DNA of 59,637 bases from Candidatus Caenarcanales bacterium. Its GTDB lineage: Bacteria > Cyanobacteriota > Vampirovibrionia > LMEP-6097. The DNA lies in assembly GCA_022447685.1 (NCBI GenBank), contig JAKVAO010000009.1, positions 1 through 59,637 of the forward strand, given 5' to 3'. Below, one piece after another: positions 46,793 to 55,882 of the stretch. The notes below the pieces were generated by a model that made no database searches, was not told the origin of the DNA, and saw nothing but the letters and a program-made list of their open reading frames with translations. A program made the position numbers and the translations under genes. Position 1 is the stretch's first letter. Every line of letters starts with the position of its first letter.

Positions 46793-48061
46793 ATGATCAA
46801 GAATAAGGATGAAACTAAAACTAAGAAAATCAACTTAGAAGCACTAGCTAAGTCACATATTCACGATGCGATTAATTTATTTGCTCTTGCCAAAAACATT
46901 TGCTCTGAGCTTAATCAAATCAATGATACAAATAAACAGAAACAAGAAATAAGTAAATTAAAACAATTTCTTAATTCAAGCCAAGTTCATTTTGAAAATA
47001 TATACCAAGATCTCAACTCTAAACAAGTAATATCCAAATCCAAAATTGACCTAAAAGATCTCTTAGACCTTGAGATCTTTGATTTTTATAAAGAATCTCG
47101 CCTACTTATCAAAGACAATATCCAAGAAAATAACGCCATGGTTTATGGGAACTTCAACCTACTTAGTAAAGCAATTTTTAACTTAATCGAGAATGCACTT
47201 AAACATAGTAAGTCTGAAGTTGAAGTAAGCAGTGCAAACAAAGAATCACATTGGGACTTAAAGATATACTCGAAAGACAATTCCATTGATTATAATTTTG
47301 CAAAATCCATAGAAAACTTCAGCCCTATTTCTAGTAGACATGGACTTAAGTCAGTATCAGAGATTTTGGAACATCACAATATTGAAATTCTTGTCTCTAG
47401 CCTAAAACAAGAAGGCTTAATAATAAATTTACTAATACCTAAGTATCAAAACCACATTCAAGATTCAAACCCAGATACCAAGACTAATAAAAGTAGCGCC
47501 AACAAAAAAGTAATTGCAAACAAGATGAAAATAAGCAAATCAGCAATTAGATTTGGCTTGGTATTGTTAGTACTAATCTCTATTTTTAGCCTAAATAATA
47601 TTAGATTTTATAGCTATAAAAAAGCTTTAGATAAATATATTACTCAAGGAAATCAAAATCTAGAATTTGAAGCAAGCAAAATTCAAAATAAAATAAATGA
47701 ATTTAATCTTCAAATCAAAAAGCAGAATCAATCAGCAATAAAAAAATCTATTCAAGAATTAAGTATTTTTGAACGAAAGCTTATATTCTTTAATATTTTC
47801 AGCAAGTATAGAATAGCAAATCAAGAAGATTTAGAGATTTATAAGGAATTTTTCTCCCAGTATTATGAATACTATTACCTGAAGTCAGACTATTATAATG
47901 AACATAATAAAAATCTAAGCGCTCTTGCAAGTAGTTTTCAAGCCATCTTAAAACAAACAAAGAATTTCTTTATCCCAGACTTCAACAATAAAGTATTAAG
48001 AAGCAAGGACTTAGAACTTAGCTCGAAACTAAAGCTTTACCTTCAAGACCAAGAACTTTGA
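46793..48061 (+). CDS. Membrane protein with N-terminal histidine-kinase-type ATPase domain
   Basis: Residues about 18-110 are helical and include SHIHDAINLF, a possible dimerisation/phospho-acceptor helix. AIFNLIENALKHSKSEVEVS (about 127-146) is a good N-box of the GHKL ATPase fold. The G-boxes are weak: RHGLKSVSEIL is all that remains of GxGLGL, and no DxGxG is seen. A single membrane helix follows (about 250-270, GLVLLVLISIFSL), then about 150 residues of charged helix on the other side. Classic sensor kinases place the sensor first, so this order is reversed. It may be a degenerate or accessory kinase. The last 44 bases overlap thrC tail-to-tail. Confidence 0.6.
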   Translation: MIKNKDETKTKKINLEALAKSHIHDAINLFALAKNICSELNQINDTNKQKQEISKLKQFLNSSQVHFENIYQDLNSKQVISKSKIDLKDLLDLEIFDFYKESRLLIKDNIQENNAMVYGNFNLLSKAIFNLIENALKHSKSEVEVSSANKESHWDLKIYSKDNSIDYNFAKSIENFSPISSRHGLKSVSEILEHHNIEILVSSLKQEGLIINLLIPKYQNHIQDSNPDTKTNKSSANKKVIANKMKISKSAIRFGLVLLVLISIFSLNNIRFYSYKKALDKYITQGNQNLEFEASKIQNKINEFNLQIKKQNQSAIKKSIQELSIFERKLIFFNIFSKYRIANQEDLEIYKEFFSQYYEYYYLKSDYYNEHNKNLSALASSFQAILKQTKNFFIPDFNNKVLRSKDLELSSKLKLYLQDQEL

Positions 48062-49115
48062 TAATCTTAGACTCATCAGCTGGATAAGACTCATTCTCAT
48101 CAATATCAACTTCCTGAATCGCTGTAGATGGATCTTTCAAACCATTACCTGTAAGAATACAAACGACAGTAGAGTTTTCTTGAACTAAGCCTAGCTTAGA
48201 AGCTTTCAATAAACCTGCAACCCCAGTCGCAGAAGAAGGTTCACATGCAATCCCATCCATCTGGTGTAATAACTTATAAGCATCCAAAATCTCTCTATCA
48301 GTAACTGAATCAATATGTCCTTTCGATTCTTCAAGTGCTTTATCAGCCTTCTCCCAGCTTGCAGGATTACCAATTCTAATAGCTGTAGCTATAGTTTCAG
48401 GCTTTTCAAAAACTTGTTTATTTACAATAGGTGAGGCACCTTCAGCTTGGAAACCATACATGCGTGGTCTCTTTCTCCAGAAACTAAGATATTCTTTGAA
48501 ACCTTTCCAGTAAGCTGTAATATTTCCAGCGTTACCTACAGGTAAACATAAATAATCAGGCGCAGCACCAAGCTCATCGACAATCTCGAAAGCTCCTGTT
48601 TTCTGCCCTTCAATCCTAAATGGGTTCAGTGAATTCACAAGCTCAATCGGATAGTTCTCCGATAAAGACTTAACAATATTAAGAGCGTCGTCAAAGTTAC
48701 CTTCAATCTGAATAACCTTAGAACCGTAGATCATCGCCTGGGAAAGCTTACCTAGGGCAACATAGCCAGCTGGAATGATAACAAAAGATTCCATATCATA
48801 GCCCATAGCTCTTACTCTAGAGGCATAAGCTGCAGCTGAAGCACTAGTGTTACCAGTACTCGCACAGATGATTTTGGTAGCTCCCTTCTCTACAGCTTTA
48901 GAGACAGCCATAGTCATACCACGATCTTTGAAGGAACCAGATGGATTTAAACCTTCAATCTTACAAAAAACCTTGAGACCTTTAACTCCAGTGAGCTTTG
49001 CGATATTCTTAGCTTCCACTAAGGGTGTTCTACCCTCACAAAGACTTACTATAGGTGTGTCCTTAGTTACAGGAAGATGTTTTTTATATCTATGAATTGT
49101 TCCTTGATAGAGCAT
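48018..49115 (-). CDS. thrC: Threonine synthase
   Basis: PLP enzyme forming threonine from O-phosphohomoserine. NPSGSFKDRGM carries the PLP-binding lysine, ASTGNTSASAAAYASR binds the cofactor phosphate, and LPVGNAGNITAYWKG and CILTGNGLKDP are family blocks. At 365 residues it is the short class used by cyanobacteria and Bacillus. A TATAAT lies 12 bases before the ATG, so the leader is only a few bases long. It overlaps the end of the kinase-like gene by 44 bases. Confidence 0.95.
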   Translation of the reverse strand: MLYQGTIHRYKKHLPVTKDTPIVSLCEGRTPLVEAKNIAKLTGVKGLKVFCKIEGLNPSGSFKDRGMTMAVSKAVEKGATKIICASTGNTSASAAAYASRVRAMGYDMESFVIIPAGYVALGKLSQAMIYGSKVIQIEGNFDDALNIVKSLSENYPIELVNSLNPFRIEGQKTGAFEIVDELGAAPDYLCLPVGNAGNITAYWKGFKEYLSFWRKRPRMYGFQAEGASPIVNKQVFEKPETIATAIRIGNPASWEKADKALEESKGHIDSVTDREILDAYKLLHQMDGIACEPSSATGVAGLLKASKLGLVQENSTVVCILTGNGLKDPSTAIQEVDIDENESYPADESKIIKVLGLEGKALVSS

Positions 49116-49149
49116 TAGCTAGATAATATTATAGCTTAAAGGCTTAAAT

Positions 49150-50346
49150 CTAAACCAAATTATACTGAGTATCTCTCTGCGCAAAATCACGCCCACAGGC
49201 TTCAATAAAGTATTCCATCTGTTTAACAGTAGTTCTATATGTAGTATCAGCAGCGGAAACCACATTCTCTTCCATCATGTTGCCACCAAGATCATTACAA
49301 CCGAAGTTCAGTGAAACTTGACCGATTTCATGTCCCTGAGTAACCCAACTTGCTTGGAAGTTTTTAAAGTTATCTAAAAAGATACGAGCAATAGCAAGTG
49401 ATCTTAAGTATTCTTCACCAGAAGATTCTTTATTATATTCAGGTAATTTTCCATCTTTTTCAAAAGCATCCATGATTTTACCTAGTGGAGTTCCACCTCT
49501 CTGGAAATTCCAGAGAACAAATGCAGTAAAACCATTGGTTCTATCCTGCACATTCCTCAGTTCTAACATATGCTGAACTCTATCTTCATATGTCTCGACA
49601 TGACCATACATCATAGTCGCTGAAGATCTAAAACCTATACTATGAGCAGTCTCCATAATATCAAGCCATCTTTGTGTATCAATTTTCTTAGGAGCGATAA
49701 TCTCTCGAACTCTTTCTGTGAGTATCTCAGCACCAGCACCAGGTAGTGAGTCCATACCTGCATCTTTCAATGCTTCTAATACATACTTAATCTCTTCTAA
49801 GCTAGGTTCAATAATAGATCCAGGGCTAGTACCATCTCCATATAAACCAACTGGAGTAAAGTGTTTCTCTGCGATGTGCTGCACTTCAGAAGGACTTAAA
49901 GCGTGTAAAGTAACACTAGAAAAGTCTTTTTTAATCTGAATAAAAAGTTCCTGGTAATAATCTAAACCTAGTTCAGGATTATGTCCTCCCTGCAAAAGAA
50001 TCTCAGTTCCACCGATATCAACCAATTCTTGAATTTTAGGCTTCATCTCTGTTTCATAATCTAAAACATAAGCTTTAGGGAAATTACCTACACCTTCTTC
50101 GATTCCCGGAGGAGTATAAAATGCACAGAAGCTACAGTGGGCTGTGCAAACATTAGAATAGTTAATATTTCTCTGCACCACATAAGTTACAGGTTCTGAA
50201 TCTGGATGGAGAGATTTTCTCTTTTCATTAGCAACATAAGCAAGTTCCAGTAAATCAGCTTTCTCAAAAAGCTCTAATGCTTCTTCTCGACTAATACGCT
50301 CACCTTCCAGAGCTTTATTTAGTATAGGATTAGATGTTTTTAGCAC
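49150..50346 (-). CDS. mqnC: Cyclic dehypoxanthinyl futalosine synthase (radical SAM)
   Basis: Radical SAM enzyme of the futalosine route to menaquinone. The cluster motif CTAHCSFC is at Cys67, Cys71 and Cys74; GGTEILLQGGHNPELGLDYY, GMDSLPGAGAEIL and TMMYGHVET are shared by MqnC, MqnE and CofH. The GGHNPELGLDYY block and 398-residue length favour MqnC over MqnE (aminodeoxyfutalosine synthase), but no other mqn gene is present to confirm it. The start follows the stop of gene 50352-51017 by 5 bases, so they are one operon. Confidence 0.78.
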   Translation of the reverse strand: MLKTSNPILNKALEGERISREEALELFEKADLLELAYVANEKRKSLHPDSEPVTYVVQRNINYSNVCTAHCSFCAFYTPPGIEEGVGNFPKAYVLDYETEMKPKIQELVDIGGTEILLQGGHNPELGLDYYQELFIQIKKDFSSVTLHALSPSEVQHIAEKHFTPVGLYGDGTSPGSIIEPSLEEIKYVLEALKDAGMDSLPGAGAEILTERVREIIAPKKIDTQRWLDIMETAHSIGFRSSATMMYGHVETYEDRVQHMLELRNVQDRTNGFTAFVLWNFQRGGTPLGKIMDAFEKDGKLPEYNKESSGEEYLRSLAIARIFLDNFKNFQASWVTQGHEIGQVSLNFGCNDLGGNMMEENVVSAADTTYRTTVKQMEYFIEACGRDFAQRDTQYNLV

Positions 50347-50351
50347 TGATA

Positions 50352-51017
50352 TTATTGTACCCGAGTTTCATCAGGGGGTTTTAGATATTGCAACTCTGCA
50401 AGAATTTTAGACATAATCAACTGTAATTTAGTCCCTTCAAGAGATTTAGTATCTTTTAAGACCCTTAGACTTTTGATAAACTCTGAATCAATCAAACTTT
50501 CATATTCATTTCGAACAATATCAGGAAGCTTAGAGTGTAAAACATCTAAAAACATTTCTTGTTCATCAGATTTAAGGTGAAGAGATTCTTTTAGAACATT
50601 CCACTGAATTTTGAATAATTGATCATAGTTTAAAACATTCAAAAGCTCGAATTTTTTTATAAACTTATCTCTATAACTTTCTTCCTCATATAAACCTGTA
50701 TTAAGCATAGTTTTATTAATATTAATTTCATTTAAACGATCTGAAAAATCAATAAGGAAAGCCTTGAAAGCATTATCAATAGGAACATCAATAGTAGTAG
50801 AAAAAACTTCTTCTACCGCAGATAGTTTTTCAAGAAGCTCTCTTTGCCCCAGCTTAATGCTTAAGAATGTATTAGCCATATCCTCAATTGCCTGAACTCC
50901 TTCAAAACCTTTTTCAAGTGCTACGTCAACTGACTGCTTTGTTATTTCTTGAAAATTTAAAACTTGCTGACTTATACCACTGATATACCTAACTAAACCC
51001 TGCTCATTTATATTCAT
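50352..51017 (-). CDS. Hypothetical protein, 221 aa
   Basis: Not recognised. All-helical, Leu/Glu/Lys-rich (VEEVFSTTIDVPIDNAFKAF), no signal peptide or membrane helix. It is directly upstream of mqnC (5-base gap), and preceded by a 188-base AT-rich gap. Co-transcription with mqnC is likely; a role in quinone synthesis is not implied by sequence. Confidence 0.65.
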   Translation of the reverse strand: MNINEQGLVRYISGISQQVLNFQEITKQSVDVALEKGFEGVQAIEDMANTFLSIKLGQRELLEKLSAVEEVFSTTIDVPIDNAFKAFLIDFSDRLNEININKTMLNTGLYEEESYRDKFIKKFELLNVLNYDQLFKIQWNVLKESLHLKSDEQEMFLDVLHSKLPDIVRNEYESLIDSEFIKSLRVLKDTKSLEGTKLQLIMSKILAELQYLKPPDETRVQ

Positions 51018-51205
51018 AGCAAGATCTTAATATTTATATAAACTAAGATAAATTAAATATGATTTACCAAAGAAAATCAAAATTAAAAGTATTTAATTTC
51101 TAGCTTTTCTCTATACATCTTAAACGTTATACACACTTAATAAACTTTCCCCTTATTCAAATCAATATATTTAAAATTTTTAAAACTCTTTAAAAAAACA
51201 AAATA
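51018..51205. other. AT-rich intergenic gap
   Basis: Very AT-rich with poly-A and poly-T runs, no frame or strong hairpin. It should contain the promoter for the minus-strand gene 50352-51017 and the end of 51206-52831. Confidence 0.35.
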
Positions 51206-52831
51206 CTAATTTTTATAAACAATACTATCCTCAATAACGGTATAAGAATTATGGGTATCTTTAACTATAGAGTAAGACTTTTCTTGATCCTCCAAATTTA
51301 TTACTGGAAGCACTTCTCCATAAACGTCTACATTAGGGACATGAGAATGATAATTTTCAAGGTCTTGGTAAACAGTGAGATTAGTATTACCAACTAAACC
51401 TCTTCTTTCCATAAATACCCGCTTCATTTCTGAACCTGTAATAGTAGTATTATCCATCAATGCAGGAGTCATTGAAGAGGGAGAAAGTTCTACAGATTCA
51501 CTCTCTAATTTTGAATCTAGAGTTACTAATTGATTTGGATTCCATCTGTCAAAAACTTGCATAGATCTTTCTTGATCATTATTTTCAGTTACGAGTAAGA
51601 GATATCTCTTGCCTTCTGCATAAATATCCAAAACATTTTCAAATTCACCGCTAGCTCTATATTTTTCACTTGTATAAGTTAATTTTTTTTCTTCTGGGAC
51701 ATAAACAATATCTGTACCACATCCTTCAGGACTCACGATAGAATTATTTTCGCCATTCATTAATTTATGTTCTTGTTTCTCAAATGGATTTATAGTTCCA
51801 TCTTTTAGTGATTTAAATTCCATAGGTATAGTATGACCTTTGGATACTCGCTTATTACGATCTAAGAAAACTAGATCTTTAAGACCATAATTACCTTCAA
51901 CAGATTTACCCCCTGTGCTTCTATTAAATGCTGATTTCACAGGCACATATTCTAAGTTTACCTGTTCAATTAATTTCCTATCTTGGATAGAAAAATTTGT
52001 ATGGTAGCCTGTATTTTTATTTTGATGAGTACTTTTTGAACTTAATGATAATTTTTTAGCTAAATTTAAATTCTTTTGTTCTTCTACTAATTGGTAGATT
52101 TCATCAAGTTCTATTTTTAGTGATCTACCGTCCTGAGACTTAATTTCAAAGATATAACCTTCATCTTCTGCTTCAAAGGCAACTGCCCCTTTTTCAATCT
52201 CGCTATCAATATTATCCTTTTGCAGCACAATTTCATCTGGACTATCTTTATGAAATATTTGATAACTTAGCGTATCTTGATCATTTACAGGATAAAATGA
52301 AATTTGCCTTTCCAGTGAACCAGGGTCAATTTTTCCTGGATATAATTTCATATCAACCGCCATACTTACTTTTAAATCATCGTTCCCTAATTCTTTAATA
52401 TTTAAATAAACCTCGCCAGGTCTATTGCCACCCTCGAAATACATGCCACTTGCAGAATATTTATTCGAAACTTCTAATTGATCATCATAGCCAGTTTCTG
52501 ATTTATAGTCATATGAAGCTTTATCGCCAAGATAGCTATTTTCAACAAATTTCATCCAATCTGACAAAAATTCAATTGTAGATTCGGTAGCTTCACTAGC
52601 TTCTTTAAGATTTGCAAAATATGCCCTGCTTGAATTAACTTTCATTATATGCCCCTTATCCAAGCTTGGAGCGTCGCTGAGCCCTTCTTCAAGTAAATTA
52701 ACTATAGATCCATGACCATTTTCTTGTAATACTTTTTTTGTAGTACCAATATTTTCTAATAAATTACTTTGTAATTTGATATTTATATTGTTCATAAAAA
52801 TACAAGTTGATAAAGAATAATAATTTGACAC
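51206..52831 (-). CDS. Hypothetical protein, 541 aa
   Basis: Not recognised. A short helical start is followed by a long beta-rich region (GNRPGEVYLNIKELGNDDLK, AFEAEDEGYIFEIKSQDGR), Ser/Asn-rich and acidic, with no clear signal peptide. Start uncertain: GTG 52831 or ATG 52795 (MNNINIKLQ), the latter giving a more usual N-terminus. It follows the AAA ATPase gene by 28 bases on the same strand, perhaps as an operon. Confidence 0.6.
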   Translation of the reverse strand: MSNYYSLSTCIFMNNINIKLQSNLLENIGTTKKVLQENGHGSIVNLLEEGLSDAPSLDKGHIMKVNSSRAYFANLKEASEATESTIEFLSDWMKFVENSYLGDKASYDYKSETGYDDQLEVSNKYSASGMYFEGGNRPGEVYLNIKELGNDDLKVSMAVDMKLYPGKIDPGSLERQISFYPVNDQDTLSYQIFHKDSPDEIVLQKDNIDSEIEKGAVAFEAEDEGYIFEIKSQDGRSLKIELDEIYQLVEEQKNLNLAKKLSLSSKSTHQNKNTGYHTNFSIQDRKLIEQVNLEYVPVKSAFNRSTGGKSVEGNYGLKDLVFLDRNKRVSKGHTIPMEFKSLKDGTINPFEKQEHKLMNGENNSIVSPEGCGTDIVYVPEEKKLTYTSEKYRASGEFENVLDIYAEGKRYLLLVTENNDQERSMQVFDRWNPNQLVTLDSKLESESVELSPSSMTPALMDNTTITGSEMKRVFMERRGLVGNTNLTVYQDLENYHSHVPNVDVYGEVLPVINLEDQEKSYSIVKDTHNSYTVIEDSIVYKN

Positions 52832-52859
52832 TTATTTTCAGTAAAGATCTTGTGTTAAT

Positions 52860-54152
52860 TCAAAGACACTCCAAATCCCAAACCTGCAAATGCTCAATCC
52901 CATTTCTAGGAGACATTTTAATATCATCGAGACTAATTACATATTTATCCCAATGATCATCAATTTTTTCTAAATTACCAAATTCTCTTTTAATAACGTC
53001 ATCATCATAAAGTAGATAAGCCACTTGCACATAAATTTTTCTCTTTCCTTTACTAGCAATAAAGTCAATCTCATACTGTCTTAATTTACCGACATGTACT
53101 TCATAGCCTCTTTGTCTTAAATAATTAAAAACATAGTTCTCTAATATTTTCCCATAAGCAGAATCATAGTCAGAGAAAAGATATTGCCGGAAACCTAAAT
53201 CGGTTAAGTAATATTTTTTTTCACCATCTAGAATCTTTTTCCCTTTGACATCGAAGCGCTGCACTCCTTGAATTAGCATCGACTCCTCTAGGTAATGAAC
53301 ATAGTCGCCAAGGGTATGAACATTAGTTTTATAACCAGCGCTTACTAATTTTTTCACGAGAGAATTTAAAGAAAATAAATTTCCAATATTATCTGCCAAA
53401 AAGAAAAAAATCTTTTCAAGTAAATCTATATTACTGACGCCATAGCGCGCAACAATGTCTTTTAGTAAGATGCTGTCTTTAATAGACATCATGTAATTGG
53501 TTCGAATCTGCTTATCTTCGATATTTAGCAACTCAGGAAGCTGAGAGTCTAGAACATATTTTAAAAAATTATTTTTAGACCTTTTTTCTTTATGAAAACT
53601 TAGAAACTCATCAAAAGAAAACGGAAAAATATTTAAAGTAACATGGCGACCAGTAATGTATGTAGCCAGATCAGAGGAGAGTAATTTAGAATTTGAACCA
53701 GTTATATAAATCTCTTTATCATAGGTATCATCAGCCAAAATTGAACTCAATAATCTCTCCCAAGACTCAACTTCCTGAATCTCATCAAAAATAAAGTAAA
53801 CTTTTTGCTTTTTATTAACCTGCTTCATTGCAAAAAACAATTCAATTAAGTCAGCTAACTTATTTTTAGAATCAATAGACTGAAATTCTAAAAACTCAAA
53901 ATTAACGTATAAAATATTTTCTGGATTTACAGATTTTCTTTTTATTAGCTTATGAATAAACTGTTTCAGAATAAAAGACTTACCGACTCTTCTCTGCCCT
54001 ATTAATACTTTAATTAAATTATTGTTCTGGTACTTTAATAAAGCCTTTAAGTAATCACTTCTAATTAAACCTTGTTTCAAGGAAATTTTATCCCAAGGAT
54101 TATACTTATTTAAGGATTGAAGTAAATACAACCTTTCATTTTCATGAAGCAT
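52860..54152 (-). CDS. AAA_14/DUF4143 family ATPase
   Basis: P-loop protein of the common family with an N-terminal AAA_14 domain and C-terminal DUF4143 nuclease-like domain. Walker A GQRRVGKS is at residues 52-59; YFIFDEIQEVESWE is Walker B; ITGSNSKLLSSDLATYITGR is the sensor region. The C-terminal part contains GKILENYVFNYLRQRGYEVH and EIDFIASKGKRKIYVQV, with the nuclease-like E...D...E-x-K pattern of restriction-type folds, partly kept. Function is unsettled; such genes are mobile and spread by transfer. Confidence 0.9.
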   Translation of the reverse strand: MLHENERLYLLQSLNKYNPWDKISLKQGLIRSDYLKALLKYQNNNLIKVLIGQRRVGKSFILKQFIHKLIKRKSVNPENILYVNFEFLEFQSIDSKNKLADLIELFFAMKQVNKKQKVYFIFDEIQEVESWERLLSSILADDTYDKEIYITGSNSKLLSSDLATYITGRHVTLNIFPFSFDEFLSFHKEKRSKNNFLKYVLDSQLPELLNIEDKQIRTNYMMSIKDSILLKDIVARYGVSNIDLLEKIFFFLADNIGNLFSLNSLVKKLVSAGYKTNVHTLGDYVHYLEESMLIQGVQRFDVKGKKILDGEKKYYLTDLGFRQYLFSDYDSAYGKILENYVFNYLRQRGYEVHVGKLRQYEIDFIASKGKRKIYVQVAYLLYDDDVIKREFGNLEKIDDHWDKYVISLDDIKMSPRNGIEHLQVWDLECL

Positions 54153-54257
54153 ACTTCATAATTATACCCATAATTTCTTGTTTATGAATTTCATTTCAAA
54201 AAAACATCCAAATGTGCAAAGGAAGAGGTGTTAAGAAAGTTGAATAGCAAGACTACA

Positions 54258-54382
54258 TAAGGGCTTGTGTAGTTGTTCAAAGTCAAGGCATGCAAGTACT
54301 GAAAAACCGCAGTGTACTAATGTACATGAGGATTTTGAAGTACTTGCAAAACGCAGAGATTGGGCAAATACGCAAGCCCTTA
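54258..54382. repeat. 125-bp palindromic element between pgm and the AAA gene
   Basis: Near-continuous dyad. Outer arms 54258-54267 with 54373-54382 (perfect 10 bp), middle arms 54292-54300 with 54339-54347 (perfect 9 bp), core TGTAC/GTACA at 54313-54317 and 54322-54326 around TAAT. The segments between also pair imperfectly (9 of 12 just inside the outer arms). The right arm includes the stop codon of the phosphohexomutase gene. The size and symmetry suggest a MITE or REP-like intergenic repeat; no second copy is seen in this window. Confidence 0.75.
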
Positions 54383-55843
54383 GACCATGGCTTCAACAGC
54401 TTTAACCAACTTATCCAGCTCAGCTTTATTATTACCTTCAAGGTACACTCTACACATAGCTTCAGTTCCACTAGGACGAGCTAGCAACCATGAACCATTC
54501 TCAAAATAAAGCTTTGCTCCTTCAGTAAGATCAACTTTAAGTACTTTAAAATCACCAATATTCTTTAAATCAGGATTTTTGAAAGTAGCTACAAATTTAT
54601 CTTTCTTCTCACCATCTAAGTGCAAATCTAATTTGTCATAGTAATACTTCTTACCAACAAAGTCTTGAACTTCATCCCATAACTGAGATAATGTTTTACC
54701 TGTCTCTGCCATAACTTCAGCAGTTAATAATATAGCAAGCACACCATCTTTCTCTGGTATATGTCCTTGAATGCTCATACCACCAGATTCTTCAGCTACT
54801 AGAAGCATCACTTGCTCTCTCATAAGAGCACATAACCATTTAAAGCCAACTGGAGTCTCTATAGTCTCAGTTCCAAGCTTTTTAGCAAGCTCGTCAAACA
54901 AATGAGTAGTTGCAAGAGTCCTTCCAATTTTACCTTTAAGTCCTTTATGCTCAGCTAAATACTTAGCAATTATAGGAAGAACTTTGTTCGCAGGGTAAAA
55001 CTCACCTTGATCATCCAAAAATGAAAATCTATCGGCATCACCGTCATTAGCAGCTCCGAGTTGTGCTTTCTCCGAAATTACTGTTTCTTTTAGTTCAGCA
55101 AGTCTCTTAACTGAAGGGTCAGGAAGTGAACCACCAAAAGTAGGGTCTACATTATTATGCAGTGCAGTAACATTGAAACCAGCTTCTTCTAAAAGTTTAT
55201 TTACAAAGTCTTTACCAACACCATGAAGTGAATCATAGATAACCTTAACTTGCTTCTCAGAATTCTTCTTCTTAAGTAAATCAAAATCAACTACAGACTT
55301 TATGTAATTCACATAAGGAGTCTTAGCATCGAATTCAAAAATCGAACCTGAGGCTTTATGCGCAAGCTTAGAAACTTTCTCAGAATATGCTTCCTTGTCT
55401 TCAGCGAACTTATCAGTCTCTGTAAGAATTTGATTAGTGATTTCAACTGTAGCTGGACCACCATACTCAGGAATAAATTTGATACCCATATATTCAGGTG
55501 GATTGTGGCTTGCGGTGAACATCAAGGCACCATAACTAGGCTCAGCCTGAGCAGCAAAAGCTATAACTGGAGTTGCTATAGGCTCAGCTATTAATTTCAC
55601 ATCGATTCCATAAGAATTAAAAATGTCAGCAGAGAATTTAGCGAATTGATCAGCTAAAAAACGAGCATCATAACCAATAAATATAAGTCTATCTTCCTTA
55701 AAGTTATTAAGAATATATGAAGAAATTGCTCTAGTGACTAAGTCTAAATTCTCGTAGGTGAACTCTTTTGCGATTAATGCTCTCCACCCATCTGTTCCGA
55801 AACGGATTTGGTGTTTACTAGAAGACTTTGAAACTGCTTGCAT
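54380..55843 (-). CDS. Phosphoglucomutase/phosphomannomutase
   Basis: Interconverts hexose 1- and 6-phosphates for polysaccharide and nucleotide-sugar synthesis. FGTDGWRA opens the fold, TASHNPPEYMGIKF carries the phosphoserine loop (TASHNP), DGDADRFSF is the metal-binding loop, EESGGMS is the sugar loop, and RPSGTEAMCRVYLEG is the phosphate-binding end. Substrate preference cannot be read. About 487 residues from ATG 55843. That ATG lies 9 bases after TATAAT (55853-55858), with TTGCAC 18 bases further up, so the transcript is probably leaderless. An in-frame start at 55864 lies upstream of the -10 box. Confidence 0.93.
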   Translation of the reverse strand: MQAVSKSSSKHQIRFGTDGWRALIAKEFTYENLDLVTRAISSYILNNFKEDRLIFIGYDARFLADQFAKFSADIFNSYGIDVKLIAEPIATPVIAFAAQAEPSYGALMFTASHNPPEYMGIKFIPEYGGPATVEITNQILTETDKFAEDKEAYSEKVSKLAHKASGSIFEFDAKTPYVNYIKSVVDFDLLKKKNSEKQVKVIYDSLHGVGKDFVNKLLEEAGFNVTALHNNVDPTFGGSLPDPSVKRLAELKETVISEKAQLGAANDGDADRFSFLDDQGEFYPANKVLPIIAKYLAEHKGLKGKIGRTLATTHLFDELAKKLGTETIETPVGFKWLCALMREQVMLLVAEESGGMSIQGHIPEKDGVLAILLTAEVMAETGKTLSQLWDEVQDFVGKKYYYDKLDLHLDGEKKDKFVATFKNPDLKNIGDFKVLKVDLTEGAKLYFENGSWLLARPSGTEAMCRVYLEGNNKAELDKLVKAVEAMV

Positions 55844-55852
55844 ACTGTATTC

Positions 55853-55882
55853 ATTATATGTCAAAATAAGCTAAAAGTGCAA
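55853..55882 (-). promoter_or_regulatory. Promoter of the phosphohexomutase gene, leaderless layout
   Basis: Minus-strand TTGCAC (55877-55882), 18-base spacer, TATAAT (55853-55858), then 9 bases to the ATG. It overlaps the start region of the divergent aroKB gene. Confidence 0.6.

Noticed and set aside
41061..48061. Complete integrative conjugative element
   Set aside because: No integrase, relaxase, coupling protein, oriT-like region or flanking direct repeats were seen. Genes on both sides are housekeeping.
51206..54152. Toxin-antitoxin or defence pair (541-aa protein with AAA_14/DUF4143 ATPase)
   Set aside because: The ATPase family is common and functionally unassigned, and the partner has no recognisable toxin, nuclease or sensor motif.
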